A stretch of DNA of 64,000 nt from Microlunatus capsulatus (GCF_017876495.1 NZ_JAGIOB010000001.1:2852001-2916000); one strand, 5' to 3'. Numbered from the stretch's first letter, positions 40,094 through 48,902 are shown. Numbers and translations are program-made. Notes: generated by a model from the sequence alone, not told the origin.

Positions 40094-41773
40094 TCAGTAG
40101 GCGCCGCGGCGCGCGACCACGGCGAAGAACGTCTTCCACAGGATGAGCAGGTCGAGGGTGAGGGTCCAGTTCTCGACGTAGCGGAGGTCGAGGCGGACCG
40201 TCTCCTCCCAGCTGAGCAGCGAGCGGCCGCTGACCTGCCAGAGACCGGTCAGGCCGGGGGTGACGAGGAGGCGGCGGCGGGCGTGGTCCTCGTACCCGTC
40301 GACCTCGGACTGCAGCGGCGGCCGGGGGCCGACCAGCGACATGGTGCCGGCGAGCACGTTGAACAGCTGCGGCAGCTCGTCGAGGGAGAACTTGCGGAGG
40401 AACTTGCCGACGCGGGTGATGCGCGGGTCGTCCTCCATCTTGAACATGTGGCCGATCTCGGGGTTCTGCGCCCGCAGCTCGGCCAGCTTGGCCTCGGCGT
40501 CGACGTGCATGGAGCGGAACTTGAGCATCGTGAACGTGGAGCCGTCCAGGCCCACCCGGGTCTGGCGGAAGATGACCGGTCCGCCGTCGTTGAGCTTGAC
40601 GGCCAGGGCCAGCGCCGCGAGGACCGGGGAGATGACCAGGACGCCGGCGCCGGTCAGGACCAGGTCGGTGGCGCGCTTGACGAAGCGGCGCCAGCCGGTG
40701 AAGTGCGGCTGCTCGACGTGCAGCAGGGGCAGGCCGACGTAGGGCCGGATGTGCATCCGCGGGCCGGCGACCTCGACGAGGCCGGGGTGCACCAGGAGCT
40801 CGACCCCGGCGCCCTCGAGGGCCCAGGAGAGCTCGCGGAGGTAGTTGTGGCGGGTCGCGTCGCTGCCGGTCACGGCGACCGCGTCGGCGGCGTAGGCGCG
40901 GATCAGCTCGGGGACCTGGTCCAGGTCGCCGATGACGGCCAGGCCGGCGTCGCGGGCCCGGGAGACGTCGGAGCGCGGCACGCAGACCCCGATGACGTTC
41001 ATCCCGGCGTGCGGCTCGCGGGTCAGCACCTCGGTGAGGTCGGCGGTGGCGTAGGCGCTGCCGACCACGATCACGCGGCGGACGTTGCGGCCGGCGCGCT
41101 GCTGGCGGTGCAGGTTCTTCCGGGCGGCGAAGCGGACGGCGATGCTGCCGAGCCCGGCGAGCGGGACCGCGATGACCGAGGTGGCGACGACGCCGAGGCT
41201 CTCGGTGATGGCCGCGGGGACCGCGCCCACCGCGACGGCGAAGACGACGGCCCGCATGACGGCGCGCATCTCGTCGTCGCCGACGCCGATGTTGCTGCGC
41301 TCGTAGCCGCGGCTGATCGCGATGGCCAGCGGCCAGGCGAGCGCCGCGCCGGCCACGATGACGAGGGTGTTGCCGGTGGTGAAGGGGTACTTCAGGACCG
41401 GCAGCGCGAGCAGCACGGCGACGACGCCGACCAGCACGTCGGCGGCGGCCACCGTCAGCGTGTAGCGCTGGGTCCAGGCGGCCAGGCCGGGCGTCCGGAC
41501 CGGCGACGGCTCCAGGACCGCCTCCGAGCGCGGGTCACGGCGGGCGGTCTCGGCGGCGGAGTCGGCCGGACGACGACGGGCGACGTCCATCGCCCCGGTG
41601 TCCGGGCTGACGTCGTGCGAGGGGTGGGCGGTGCTGGCGGCCAGCGCGTCCCGGCTCTCGGCGGTGTCGCGGGGTCGCAGCTCGGCCGCGAAGTCCTCGT
41701 TCCCGTCCGGGCCCGGGCGGGCGCGGCCGTCCTCGGCGCCGTTCGGCGCCGCGGAGTGCTCAGGTGTTGCCAT
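40094..41773 (-). CDS. Undecaprenyl-phosphate glycosylphosphotransferase (priming enzyme)
   Basis: 559 aa, WbaP/CpsE family. It transfers a sugar-1-phosphate to undecaprenyl phosphate and so starts repeat-unit assembly. A disordered N-terminus of about 95 residues precedes four spans and a CoA-binding-like domain (VIVVGSAYATADL). The catalytic Bac_transf domain (about 361-559) starts RFVKRATDLVL. It includes VIFRQTRVGLDGSTF, LKFRSM, KFSLDELPQLFNVL, MSLVGPRPP and PGLTGLWQVSGR. All family landmarks are intact. It is the only priming enzyme seen in the locus. It is preceded by a TTGACA/hairpin region. Confidence 0.92.
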   Translation of the reverse strand: MATPEHSAAPNGAEDGRARPGPDGNEDFAAELRPRDTAESRDALAASTAHPSHDVSPDTGAMDVARRRPADSAAETARRDPRSEAVLEPSPVRTPGLAAWTQRYTLTVAAADVLVGVVAVLLALPVLKYPFTTGNTLVIVAGAALAWPLAIAISRGYERSNIGVGDDEMRAVMRAVVFAVAVGAVPAAITESLGVVATSVIAVPLAGLGSIAVRFAARKNLHRQQRAGRNVRRVIVVGSAYATADLTEVLTREPHAGMNVIGVCVPRSDVSRARDAGLAVIGDLDQVPELIRAYAADAVAVTGSDATRHNYLRELSWALEGAGVELLVHPGLVEVAGPRMHIRPYVGLPLLHVEQPHFTGWRRFVKRATDLVLTGAGVLVISPVLAALALAVKLNDGGPVIFRQTRVGLDGSTFTMLKFRSMHVDAEAKLAELRAQNPEIGHMFKMEDDPRITRVGKFLRKFSLDELPQLFNVLAGTMSLVGPRPPLQSEVDGYEDHARRRLLVTPGLTGLWQVSGRSLLSWEETVRLDLRYVENWTLTLDLLILWKTFFAVVARRGAY

Positions 41774-42043
41774 GCAGATGTCCCCCGTATGTCTTGTCGC
41801 CCCCCGACAAGCTCAAACTCGCTGTCAACCACAGCCGCGAGGTATCCGAGCCGGCGATCTGCCTCCACCGTTGGGGGAGTTGATACGCCGCCTGCTGATA
41901 CGCGCTGTGAACAACCAGGTCCCGGCAGGCTATCAACAGGGAACTTTCCGGGGGTGCGGCCGAGACGAAATCGTGATGAGACCCTGGACACAGGGACCAG
42001 AACGGCCACTGGTGTCACCCCTGACCCAGCCGTCCCACCGGTG
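41774..42043 (-). promoter_or_regulatory. Promoter region of the priming transferase
   Basis: 270 bp without a gene. On the minus strand there is a TTGACA (41823-41828). It is followed toward the start by a perfect CTTGTCG/CGACAAG hairpin with a 5-nt loop (41793-41799 and 41805-41811). Two direct copies of TGATACGC (41881-41888, 41896-41903; period 15) lie upstream and could be activator or repressor sites. Confidence 0.45.
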
Positions 42044-42937
42044 TCACCCCCGGGGCAGCAGCCCGGCGATGTTCGACGTCATCAGCCCCCGGCAGCCCAG
42101 CCGCAGCGCCCGGGACCGGTCCTCCTCCGAGCTCAGCGCCCACATCATCGCCGGCTTGCCGTTCCGGTTCGCCGCGTCGGTGACCGCGCTGACGAAGGCG
42201 TCCGGCTGCTCGCGCGGGACGCCGAGCATGTCGATGTGGGGCGCCGCGGCGAACCGCTCCAGGTTGGCGCCGAGGTGGCTCGGCTGGTCCAGCACGTAGC
42301 CCCAGGTGCCGAAGCCGTTCCCCTTCGCCCGCTCGAACTCCCCGGAGTTCACGTACTGCTTCCACACCACCCGCTCGGGCTGGCCGAGCCCCACCAGCCG
42401 CGCCATCAGCGGCCCCGCGGCCGCCGGGACCTTGGGCTCCACGAACAGCACGAACCGGTCCGCGTAGGCGTCCACGACGTCGTCGAACCTGGTCAGCGGC
42501 CTGCTGGGCTGGGCGGGGTCGGTCGTCCCGGCCGCACTGACCTGCAGCGTCGACAGGGTCGACCAGGGCGTGGTGGCGATGTCGTGGTCGACGCCGGTCA
42601 CCCGCGCGGTGCTGGGGTCGTGGCTGCAGACGAGCACCCCGTCGGCGCTCAGGCAGACCGAGATCTCGAGCGCGTGCAGCCCCGGCAGCCGGGCGGCCTG
42701 CTCGTAGGCGTAGGCCGTCATCTCCGGCCAGTTCCCGCCGCCCCCGCGGTGGGCCACGTAGAAGGGCCGCTCCGCGACCAGCGACGCGACCGTGGCCGCG
42801 GGGCCGCCGCCGGGGGCCGGGGCGGTCGCGCCGTCGGCGCCGCAGCCCACCGCGGCCGCCGTCGCGCCGGCGAGCAGCCCGCCGAGCAGGGTGCGGCGGG
42901 ACAGGGACCCGGGCGAGCGGGTCGTGGCGCTGGTCAT
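42044..42937 (-). CDS. Glycerophosphodiester phosphodiesterase-like Tat lipoprotein
   Basis: 297 aa. The N-terminus has both a twin-arginine motif, SRRTLLGG, and a lipobox, AVGC. So it should be exported folded and lipidated. The GDPD fold is indicated by VAHRGGGGNWPE and LEISVCLSADGVLVCSHDP. The usual E-x-D metal pair is EIS here, so one metal-binding Asp is replaced by Ser. Later landmarks are LFVEPKVP and LGCRGLMTSN. It may cleave a polyol-phosphate substituent, which would fit the CDP-alcohol genes in the locus, or have lost activity. Confidence 0.75.
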   Translation of the reverse strand: MTSATTRSPGSLSRRTLLGGLLAGATAAAVGCGADGATAPAPGGGPAATVASLVAERPFYVAHRGGGGNWPEMTAYAYEQAARLPGLHALEISVCLSADGVLVCSHDPSTARVTGVDHDIATTPWSTLSTLQVSAAGTTDPAQPSRPLTRFDDVVDAYADRFVLFVEPKVPAAAGPLMARLVGLGQPERVVWKQYVNSGEFERAKGNGFGTWGYVLDQPSHLGANLERFAAAPHIDMLGVPREQPDAFVSAVTDAANRNGKPAMMWALSSEEDRSRALRLGCRGLMTSNIAGLLPRG

Positions 42938-43089
42938 GGTGGTCCTGTCGGGCGGGAGCGCGGACGGCCATCTTAGGGAAGCGGCGGCGGAAACCCTTCC
43001 CGACGAGGTCGCGATCGGGTCACGAAGGGCTTTTCCGGGGTCGCGGAAAGGAGCGGGAAATACGTCCTGAGCGCTGATTCCGGTGACAT

Positions 43090-43608
43090 TCAGCGCAGCA
43101 GGCGGCCCTCGGACCCGGCGGGCAGCCGGACCTCGACGAGCCGGGCCGTGCTGGGGTCGGACCAGTCGCCCGCCACCTCGAGCCGGGCCAGCGTCGCCGG
43201 TGGGAAGCGGTCGGCGACGGCGGCGGACGCGGCCGGGGAGGAGGTCCCGGGGTCGGCCACGTCGTAGACGACCCCCGGCACGGCGGGGGCGTGCCCCACC
43301 ACCAGGACGGTGCCGACGTCGGCGGCCGCGACCAGCTCGAGCACCTCGTCGGAGCCGGCCTGGTAGAGCAGCGGCACCAGCTCGACGGGCACGTCGAGGC
43401 CCAGCCGCTCGAGCGTCTGGCGGGTGCGGGTCGCCGGTGAGCACAGCACCCGGTCGGGCAGCACGCCCCGGTCGCGCAGGAAGGCGCCCACGCCGTCGGC
43501 CTCGACCTCCCCGCGCGGGCTCAGCCGCCGGTCGGCGTCGCGGTGGCCGGGACGGGCCGGCTCGGCGGTCGCGTGCCGGAGCAGCAGCAGGGTCCGCGTG
43601 GTGGTCAC
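43090..43608 (-). CDS. SixA-type histidine phosphatase
   Basis: 172-aa branch-1 histidine phosphatase. LLLLRHATAEP contains the phospho-accepting His (RHA in place of RHG). LCSPATRTRQT and VLVVGHAP supply the second Arg and His. Length and motifs match SixA-like proteins, which act on phosphohistidine or small phosphates. A TAGCCT -10 ends exactly 6 nt before the GTG, so the transcript is probably leaderless. Substrate unknown. Confidence 0.82.
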   Translation of the reverse strand: MTTTRTLLLLRHATAEPARPGHRDADRRLSPRGEVEADGVGAFLRDRGVLPDRVLCSPATRTRQTLERLGLDVPVELVPLLYQAGSDEVLELVAAADVGTVLVVGHAPAVPGVVYDVADPGTSSPAASAAVADRFPPATLARLEVAGDWSDPSTARLVEVRLPAGSEGRLLR

Positions 43609-43614
43609 CGCGGC

Positions 43615-43620
43615 AGGCTA
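43615..43620 (-). promoter_or_regulatory. -10 box TAGCCT, leaderless spacing (sixA-like gene)
   Basis: 6 nt separate it from the GTG at 43608 on the minus strand; there is no Shine-Dalgarno. Confidence 0.5.
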
Positions 43621-43654
43621 CGACCTCGCTGCCGGCCCGGGACGGGTCCGGTCC

Positions 43655-43660
43655 TAGACT
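43655..43660 (+). promoter_or_regulatory. -10 box TAGACT for the esterase gene
   Basis: 8 nt before the ATG at 43669, and divergent from the SixA-like promoter 34 nt away. Confidence 0.45.
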
Positions 43661-43668
43661 CCGCGACC

Positions 43669-44661
43669 ATGGCCATGTTCGACCTGCCCCTCGCCGAGCT
43701 CGAGACCTACGCGCCGGAGGTGAGCGAGCCCGAGGACTTCGACGCCTTCTGGTCCGCCACCCTGGACGAGGCGCGCGGCCACGCCCTCGCGCCGACCGTG
43801 GAGCCGGTGGACAACCGGCTCGCGCTCGTCGACTCCTACGACGTGACCTTCGCCGGCGCGGGAGGCGCCCCGGTCCGGGCCTGGCTGCACGTGCCGGCCG
43901 GCGCGACCGGGCCGCTGCCCACCGTCGTGCAGTACCACGGCTACTCCGGCGGCCGCGGGCTGCCGCACAGCAGCACGATCTGGGCGCAGGCCGGCTACGC
44001 GCACCTGTCGATGGACACCCGCGGCCAGGGCTGGAACGGCGGGGGCGGCAGCAGCACCGCCGACGCCTCGGCCGACGCCGGGATCAACCACGCGCCCGGG
44101 TTCATGACGTCGGGCATCCTCGATCCCGCCACCTACTACTACCGGCGCGTCTACACCGACGCGGTGCGGATGCTCGAGCTGACCCAGGACCACCCGCTGC
44201 TGGACGCGCGCCGGGTCGTGGTGACCGGCGGCAGCCAGGGCGGCGGGCTGGCCCTCGCCGCCGCCGGGCTGGCGCCGCTGGCCGGGATCGAGCTGGCCGG
44301 CTGCGCGCCCGACGTCCCCTTCCTCTGCCACTTCGCCCGCGCCGTCGCGCTCACCGACCGGCACCCCTACCGCGAGATCGCCCAGTACCTGGCGGGCTGG
44401 CGCGACCACGCCGACGCGGCGTTCCGCACGCTCTCCTACGTCGACGGGGTCAACCTGGCCAAGCGGGCGGTGGCCCCGGCGCTGTTCTCGGTCGCGCTGA
44501 TGGACCTCACCTGCCCGCCGTCGACGGTCTACGCGGCCTACAACCACTACCGGGGCGCGGACAAGCAGATCAACGTCTACCCCTACAACGACCACGAGGG
44601 CGGCGAGGCCTACCAGGTCGCCGCGCAGCTCGACTGGGTCGCGGAGCGCTTCGCCGGCTGA
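43669..44661 (+). CDS. Acetyl xylan esterase / cephalosporin-C deacetylase family
   Basis: 330-aa alpha/beta hydrolase of the AXE1 family. The family's N-terminal FDLPLAELETYAPEV is present. YHGYSGGRG forms the oxyanion-hole region, GGSQGGG the nucleophile elbow at about residue 188, and NDHEGG the catalytic His near 307. MDLTCPPSTVYAAYN supplies the Asp. No signal peptide, so it acts on imported acetylated sugars or small esters. It stands alone after a divergent promoter. Confidence 0.88.
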   Translation: MAMFDLPLAELETYAPEVSEPEDFDAFWSATLDEARGHALAPTVEPVDNRLALVDSYDVTFAGAGGAPVRAWLHVPAGATGPLPTVVQYHGYSGGRGLPHSSTIWAQAGYAHLSMDTRGQGWNGGGGSSTADASADAGINHAPGFMTSGILDPATYYYRRVYTDAVRMLELTQDHPLLDARRVVVTGGSQGGGLALAAAGLAPLAGIELAGCAPDVPFLCHFARAVALTDRHPYREIAQYLAGWRDHADAAFRTLSYVDGVNLAKRAVAPALFSVALMDLTCPPSTVYAAYNHYRGADKQINVYPYNDHEGGEAYQVAAQLDWVAERFAG

Positions 44662-44767
44662 GCGCGCGCCCGCCGCCGCGCTGCCCGCCGGGTCCTCGCC
44701 CGCTGTCAGCGGGGGTGTGTAACGTCCGTCACACGGCCGCGGGGCCGGGCGAGGCGGAGGGGGAGCG

Positions 44768-46642
44768 ATGACGACGAGGACGACGAGGACGGCCCGACGG
44801 GGCGGGGCCGGGCTGGTCGGGGTGGCGGTGACGGGGGCCGCGCTGCTGGCCGGCGGGCTCGCGCCCGCCAGTGCCGCACCGGTGCCGGCCGCCGCGCCGG
44901 CCGCCACCGCGGCGGTCCGGCAGACCGAGAAGAACCCGGTGGCCTTCGGCACCGGCGGGGCGGTGGCCAGCGTCGACCCCGAGGCGACCGAGGCCGGGCT
45001 GCGCGTGCTGCGCGCCGGCGGCAACGCCGTCGACGCCGCCGTGGCCACCGCCGCCGCGCTCGGGGTCACCGAGCCCTACTCCGCCGGCGTCGGCGGGGGC
45101 GGCTACCTCGTCCACCTCGACGGCCGCACCGGCCGGGTCAGCACGCTCGACGGCCGCGAGACCGCGCCGGCCGACGTCGGGCCCCGGACCTTCCTCGACC
45201 CGGCGACGGGGAAGCCCTACCCGTTCTCGCCGCAGCTGGTCACCAGCGGCGTCTCGGTCGGGGTGCCCGGCACACCCGCCACCTGGGAGCGCGCCCTCGG
45301 CCTCTGGGGCACCCTCAGCCTGCGGCAGGCGCTCCGGCCGGCCGTCCAGATCGCCCGCCGCGGCTTCGTCGTCGACGACACCTTCCGCAACCAGACCCTG
45401 GACAACAAGGCCCGGTTCTCGGCCATCAGCACCACCGCCGACCTCTACCTCCCGGGCGGGGACGCCCCGGCCGTCGGGTCGGTCTTCCGCAACCCCGACC
45501 TGGCCGCCACCTACGAGGCGCTCGGCCGCGAGGGCACCGACGTCGTCTACCGCGGCCGGATCGGCGCCGACATCGTCCGCACCGTGCAGGACCCGCCCGT
45601 GGTCGCCGGCGCGACGCTGCCGGTGCCCGCCGGGACGATGACGAAGGCCGACCTCGCCCGCTACCGGGTGCTGCGCCAGGCCCCGACGAAGGTGCGCTAC
45701 CGCGGCCTCGACGTCTGGGGCATGGCGCCCTCCTCCAGCGGCGGCACCACCGTCGGCGAGGCGCTGAACATCCTCTCCACGCAGCGGCTGGCGCGGATGG
45801 GCGACGCCGAGGCCCTCCACCACTACCTCGACGCCTCGGCGCTGGCCTTCGCCGACCGGACCGCCTACGTGGGCGACCCGGCCTTCGTCGACGTGCCGAC
45901 GAGGACCCTGCTGAGCAAGCGCTTCGCCCGCTCCCGCGCGTGCCTGGTCGACCCCGACCGGGCCCTGCCCACGCCGACGGCGCCGGGTGACCTCAGCGCG
46001 CGCGGCTGCCGGACGGCGCCGCCGACCGGTGCGGACGGGCGGGGGACCTCCACCACCCACCTGGTGACCGCCGACCGCTGGGGCGACGTCGTCTCCTACA
46101 CCCTGACCATCGAGCAGACGGGCGGGTCGGGGATCGTCGTGCCGGGCCGGGGCTTCCTGCTGAACAACGAGCTGACCGACTTCACCACGGTCTACGACGC
46201 GGACGACCCGAACCGGATCGAGCCGGGCAAGCGGCCGCGCAGCTCGATGGCGTCGACCATCGTCACCCGTCGCGGGGAGCCGGTGCTGGCCCTCGGCTCG
46301 CCCGGCGGCTCGACGATCATCACCACCGTGCTGCAGACCCTGGTGAACCGCGTCGACCGCGGTCTGACGCTGCCCGAGGCGGTCGCGGCCCCGCGGGCCA
46401 GCCACCGCAACAACGCGGCGGTGACGGCCGAGCCGGCGTTCATCGCGCGCTACGGCGCGGCGCTCGGCCCGCAGGGCTACGGCTACACGCTGACGCCCAG
46501 CGGCGACGCGTTCACCAGCGCCAGCGAGATCGGCGCCGTCGCCGCGCTCGAGTTCTTCCCCCGCGGCCGGGTGCAGGCGGTCGCCGAGCCGGTCCGCCGC
46601 GGCGGGGGCGACGCCGGGGTGGTGCGGCCGCGCCGCCGCTGA
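44768..46642 (+). CDS. ggt: Secreted gamma-glutamyltransferase
   Basis: 624-aa Ntn-hydrolase that cleaves gamma-glutamyl bonds such as those of glutathione outside the cell. A signal peptide (about 1-37) precedes the large subunit. The autocatalytic Thr starts the small subunit at STTHLV (about residue 418). LNNELTDF, KRPRSSMASTIV and LGSPGGSTIITTV are the expected substrate-binding segments. NAVDAAVATAAALGVTEP marks the large subunit. GGAGG lies just upstream of the ATG. A GTAACG-TCC-GTCACA pair at 44719-44733 lies in the leader. Monocistronic. Confidence 0.92.
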   Translation: MTTRTTRTARRGGAGLVGVAVTGAALLAGGLAPASAAPVPAAAPAATAAVRQTEKNPVAFGTGGAVASVDPEATEAGLRVLRAGGNAVDAAVATAAALGVTEPYSAGVGGGGYLVHLDGRTGRVSTLDGRETAPADVGPRTFLDPATGKPYPFSPQLVTSGVSVGVPGTPATWERALGLWGTLSLRQALRPAVQIARRGFVVDDTFRNQTLDNKARFSAISTTADLYLPGGDAPAVGSVFRNPDLAATYEALGREGTDVVYRGRIGADIVRTVQDPPVVAGATLPVPAGTMTKADLARYRVLRQAPTKVRYRGLDVWGMAPSSSGGTTVGEALNILSTQRLARMGDAEALHHYLDASALAFADRTAYVGDPAFVDVPTRTLLSKRFARSRACLVDPDRALPTPTAPGDLSARGCRTAPPTGADGRGTSTTHLVTADRWGDVVSYTLTIEQTGGSGIVVPGRGFLLNNELTDFTTVYDADDPNRIEPGKRPRSSMASTIVTRRGEPVLALGSPGGSTIITTVLQTLVNRVDRGLTLPEAVAAPRASHRNNAAVTAEPAFIARYGAALGPQGYGYTLTPSGDAFTSASEIGAVAALEFFPRGRVQAVAEPVRRGGGDAGVVRPRRR

Positions 46643-46662
46643 CGCCGGGTCGGTGTCCGGCG
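46643..46662. terminator. Short hairpin between convergent genes
   Basis: CGCCGG (46643-46648) pairs with CCGGCG (46657-46662) directly after the ggt stop, in a 30-nt convergent gap. Confidence 0.35.
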
Positions 46663-46672
46663 CCCGGGCCGC

Positions 46673-47266
46673 TCAGCCCGGGTGCCGGACGGCGTAGGTG
46701 CCGACGACGATCCCGGTCGGCGAGGTGACGGTGCGGAGCACCTCCAGCTCGACGGGCCGGTCCTGGAACAGCCGGGTCCCCTGGCCCAGCACCACGGGGA
46801 CGACGGTCAGCACGTAGGTGTCGACGAGGTCCGCCGCGGCGAGGGCGCGGACCAGCTGGCCGCTGCCCAGCAGCACCAGCTCTCCCTCGCCGTCGCCCTT
46901 GATCCGCCGCACCCCCTCGACGGGGTCGTCCCCCAGCAGGGCGGTGGCCGGGTGGGGGAGCGGCTCGGCCAGCGTGCGCGAGGCCACGTGCTTCGGCGTG
47001 CTCAGCAGCAGGTCGACGAAGGGGTTCGGCTCGGGGGTGCGGGTCCAGTGGTCCAGCAGGTCCAGGTAGGTGCGCCGGCCCAGGACGAGGCCGGCCGGGA
47101 GGCTGTCGCCGGCCATCGACGCCTGGGCGGCGACCGGGTCGGCGGCCAGCGCGGCCGCGGCCCAGCCGCCCCGCGTGAACCCGCCCCGGGTGTCCTCGTC
47201 GGGCCGACCGGGACCCTGCATCACCCCGTCCAGCGAGAGGTTCTCCACGGCCACCAGCGTCCTCAT
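46673..47266 (-). CDS. RibD C-terminal (dihydrofolate-reductase-like) protein
   Basis: 197 aa of the RibD_C superfamily, NADPH-dependent reductases of the DHFR fold. VAVENLSLDGVMQGPG starts the fold, LVLGRRTYLDLLDHW is the cofactor segment, and VPVVLGQGTRLF the C-terminal strand. Such free-standing proteins are common in actinobacteria and mostly uncharacterised. The ribosome-binding site is weak. No operon partner is obvious. Confidence 0.82.
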   Translation of the reverse strand: MRTLVAVENLSLDGVMQGPGRPDEDTRGGFTRGGWAAAALAADPVAAQASMAGDSLPAGLVLGRRTYLDLLDHWTRTPEPNPFVDLLLSTPKHVASRTLAEPLPHPATALLGDDPVEGVRRIKGDGEGELVLLGSGQLVRALAAADLVDTYVLTVVPVVLGQGTRLFQDRPVELEVLRTVTSPTGIVVGTYAVRHPG

Positions 47267-47325
47267 GCGCTCATCACGCCCCTCAGACCGGCGGGGCGGG
47301 CCGGACTCATCGGGCCGGTGGGGGC

Positions 47326-48333
47326 TCAGATGTCCTTGACGGCCACGAAGACGTCGCGGTGGATCGAGGCGTCGACGCGGTGGCCGAACTGCAGGTAGGG
47401 CCCGGAGTCCAGCGGGCGGAGCCCGGCCTCGACGGCCAGGGCGCTGAGCCGCTCGCGGGTCAGGCCGTAGGTGTTCCAGGACAGCCCGAGGGCGCCGCCG
47501 GCCTTCAGCTGACCGGCCCAGACGCCGAGCGCCTCGCCGAGCAGGGCGGCCGCCGAGCGGTCGCGCTTGCCGCTCAGCGGCTGGCTGCCGTGCACGATCC
47601 CGTAGGGGGCGTCGGTGACGACGGCGTCGAACCGCCGCTTGCCGTACAGGGCCGCCGACTGGCGGGTGTCGCCGGAGAACACCGACAGGTTCTGGGTGCG
47701 GCCGCCGGCCTCGGAGGTGACCGCGACGTCGAGCCGTCGGCCCAGGCTCTTGCCCTCGCGGCGCACCGGGGTGAGCTCGACGGTGTGCTTGAGGCGCTTG
47801 CGGCGCAGGTAGGTCTTGAGGAAGGCGGTGTAGGCCTCGACGGCCTTGAGGTCGGACTCCACCCCGGCCGCGTCGTGGCCCAGGATCAGCGCGGTGCTCA
47901 GCGTGGTTCCGCGGCCGGCCATCGGGTCGAGGACCGAGCGCGGCCCGGTGGCGGGGCGGGTGGCCGAGGCCAGCGTGACGTTGGTGAGCAGCCGGGTGAA
48001 CTGCTCGTTGGTCTTGCCGGGGTACTTGGGGATGGTCACCAGGTCGTCGTCGAAGCGGTCGGGGTGCACCAGCGGCACCGGGCGCAGCAGGTCGCCCTCG
48101 CGCCGGTAGACCGCGAAGCCCGCCGAGAGCCGGCCCAGCGCGTCGGCCGTCGGCTCGTCCAGGTCGTCGAGGCCCACCGCCAGGTAGCCGACGCCGGCCA
48201 CCTCGACGGGCTCGACGAGGGCCGGGTCCCCGTCGCCGAGGAGGATGCGGAGCTCGGCCGCGACCAGCGCGTCGGCCGCGCCGGCGTAGACGCGGTTGGC
48301 CGAGGGCTGCAGCAGCAGCAGGTGGCCGCTCAC
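47326..48333 (-). CDS. TRM11-like SAM-dependent RNA/DNA methyltransferase
   Basis: 335 aa. The SAM-binding motif is VLDPMAGRGTT (about residue 140), and motif IV is DAPYG (about 245), the D/N-PPY type of N-methyltransferases. The N-terminal 110 residues resemble a THUMP-like or accessory domain. Together these match the archaeal-type TrmG10/TRM11 family that modifies tRNA guanosine. A DNA target is not excluded. The GTG at 48333 follows GGAGGTG by a few nucleotides. A TAGAGT -10 lies at 48452-48457. Confidence 0.75.
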   Translation of the reverse strand: MSGHLLLLQPSANRVYAGAADALVAAELRILLGDGDPALVEPVEVAGVGYLAVGLDDLDEPTADALGRLSAGFAVYRREGDLLRPVPLVHPDRFDDDLVTIPKYPGKTNEQFTRLLTNVTLASATRPATGPRSVLDPMAGRGTTLSTALILGHDAAGVESDLKAVEAYTAFLKTYLRRKRLKHTVELTPVRREGKSLGRRLDVAVTSEAGGRTQNLSVFSGDTRQSAALYGKRRFDAVVTDAPYGIVHGSQPLSGKRDRSAAALLGEALGVWAGQLKAGGALGLSWNTYGLTRERLSALAVEAGLRPLDSGPYLQFGHRVDASIHRDVFVAVKDI

Positions 48334-48451
48334 GCGAGCACCTCCAGCGGCTGCGGGCGCCGCGCCCGGTCGGTGCTGCCCGGTCGCCGCCGGCCGTCCC
48401 CCGGGGCGCTCGGGCGCGCTCCACCTGTTCCCACGTGCTGCATGGGTGACC

Positions 48452-48457
48452 ACTCTA
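48452..48457 (-). promoter_or_regulatory. -10 box TAGAGT for the methyltransferase
   Basis: Minus-strand TAGAGT, about 119 nt before the GTG at 48333. Confidence 0.4.
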
Positions 48458-48473
48458 GTGAGCCGGCGAGGGC

Positions 48474-48479
48474 TAGCGT
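48474..48479 (+). promoter_or_regulatory. -10 box TAGCGT, leaderless spacing (crcB pair)
   Basis: 6 nt before the GTG at 48486. No fluoride riboswitch is visible, and a leaderless start leaves no room for one. Confidence 0.5.
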
Positions 48480-48485
48480 GACGCC

Positions 48486-48902
48486 GTGAGCGCAACCCGG
48501 TCCCTCCACCTGCGCGGGCGGAGCGTCGGGCTGGTGTTCGTCGGCGGGGCGCTCGGGACCGGCCTCCGGGCCCTCGTCAGCGCGGCGGTACCTCCGGTGA
48601 GCGGGCTGCCGGTGGCGGTGCTGGGCGTCGACGTCGTCGGCGCCTTCGTGCTGGGCCTGCTGCTCGCGACGCTGCACCGCGCCGGCCCGGACGAGGGACG
48701 CCGTCGCGACCTGCGGCTGCTGCTGGGCACCGGGGTGCTGGGCGGCTTCACCACCTACAGCGCGCTGGCCGCGGACACGGCCGGGCTCGCGGACCAGGCC
48801 CGGGTCGGGGCCGCCCTGCTCTACGCCGGCGCGACCCTGGTGCTGGGTCTGGCGGCCGCCTTCGCCGGGCTGCGCTGCGGCGGCCGCAGGGGCGGCCGGT
48901 GA
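48486..48902 (+). CDS. crcB: Fluoride ion transporter CrcB/Fluc, subunit 1
   Basis: 138-aa four-span fluoride channel. GGALGTGLRALVS begins the first span, DVVGAFVLGLL replaces the usual NxxGxFxLG, and GFTTYSALAADT is the conserved Phe-box region. Its stop overlaps the GTG of the second crcB. Actinobacteria often carry two adjacent crcB genes whose products form an antiparallel heterodimer. The expected Asn in the second span is Asp here (LGVDVVGAF). Confidence 0.88.
   Translation: MSATRSLHLRGRSVGLVFVGGALGTGLRALVSAAVPPVSGLPVAVLGVDVVGAFVLGLLLATLHRAGPDEGRRRDLRLLLGTGVLGGFTTYSALAADTAGLADQARVGAALLYAGATLVLGLAAAFAGLRCGGRRGGR

Noticed and set aside
48334-48485. Fluoride riboswitch before crcB
   Set aside because: No recognisable crcB-motif pseudoknot, and the -10 box lies 6 nt before the start codon.
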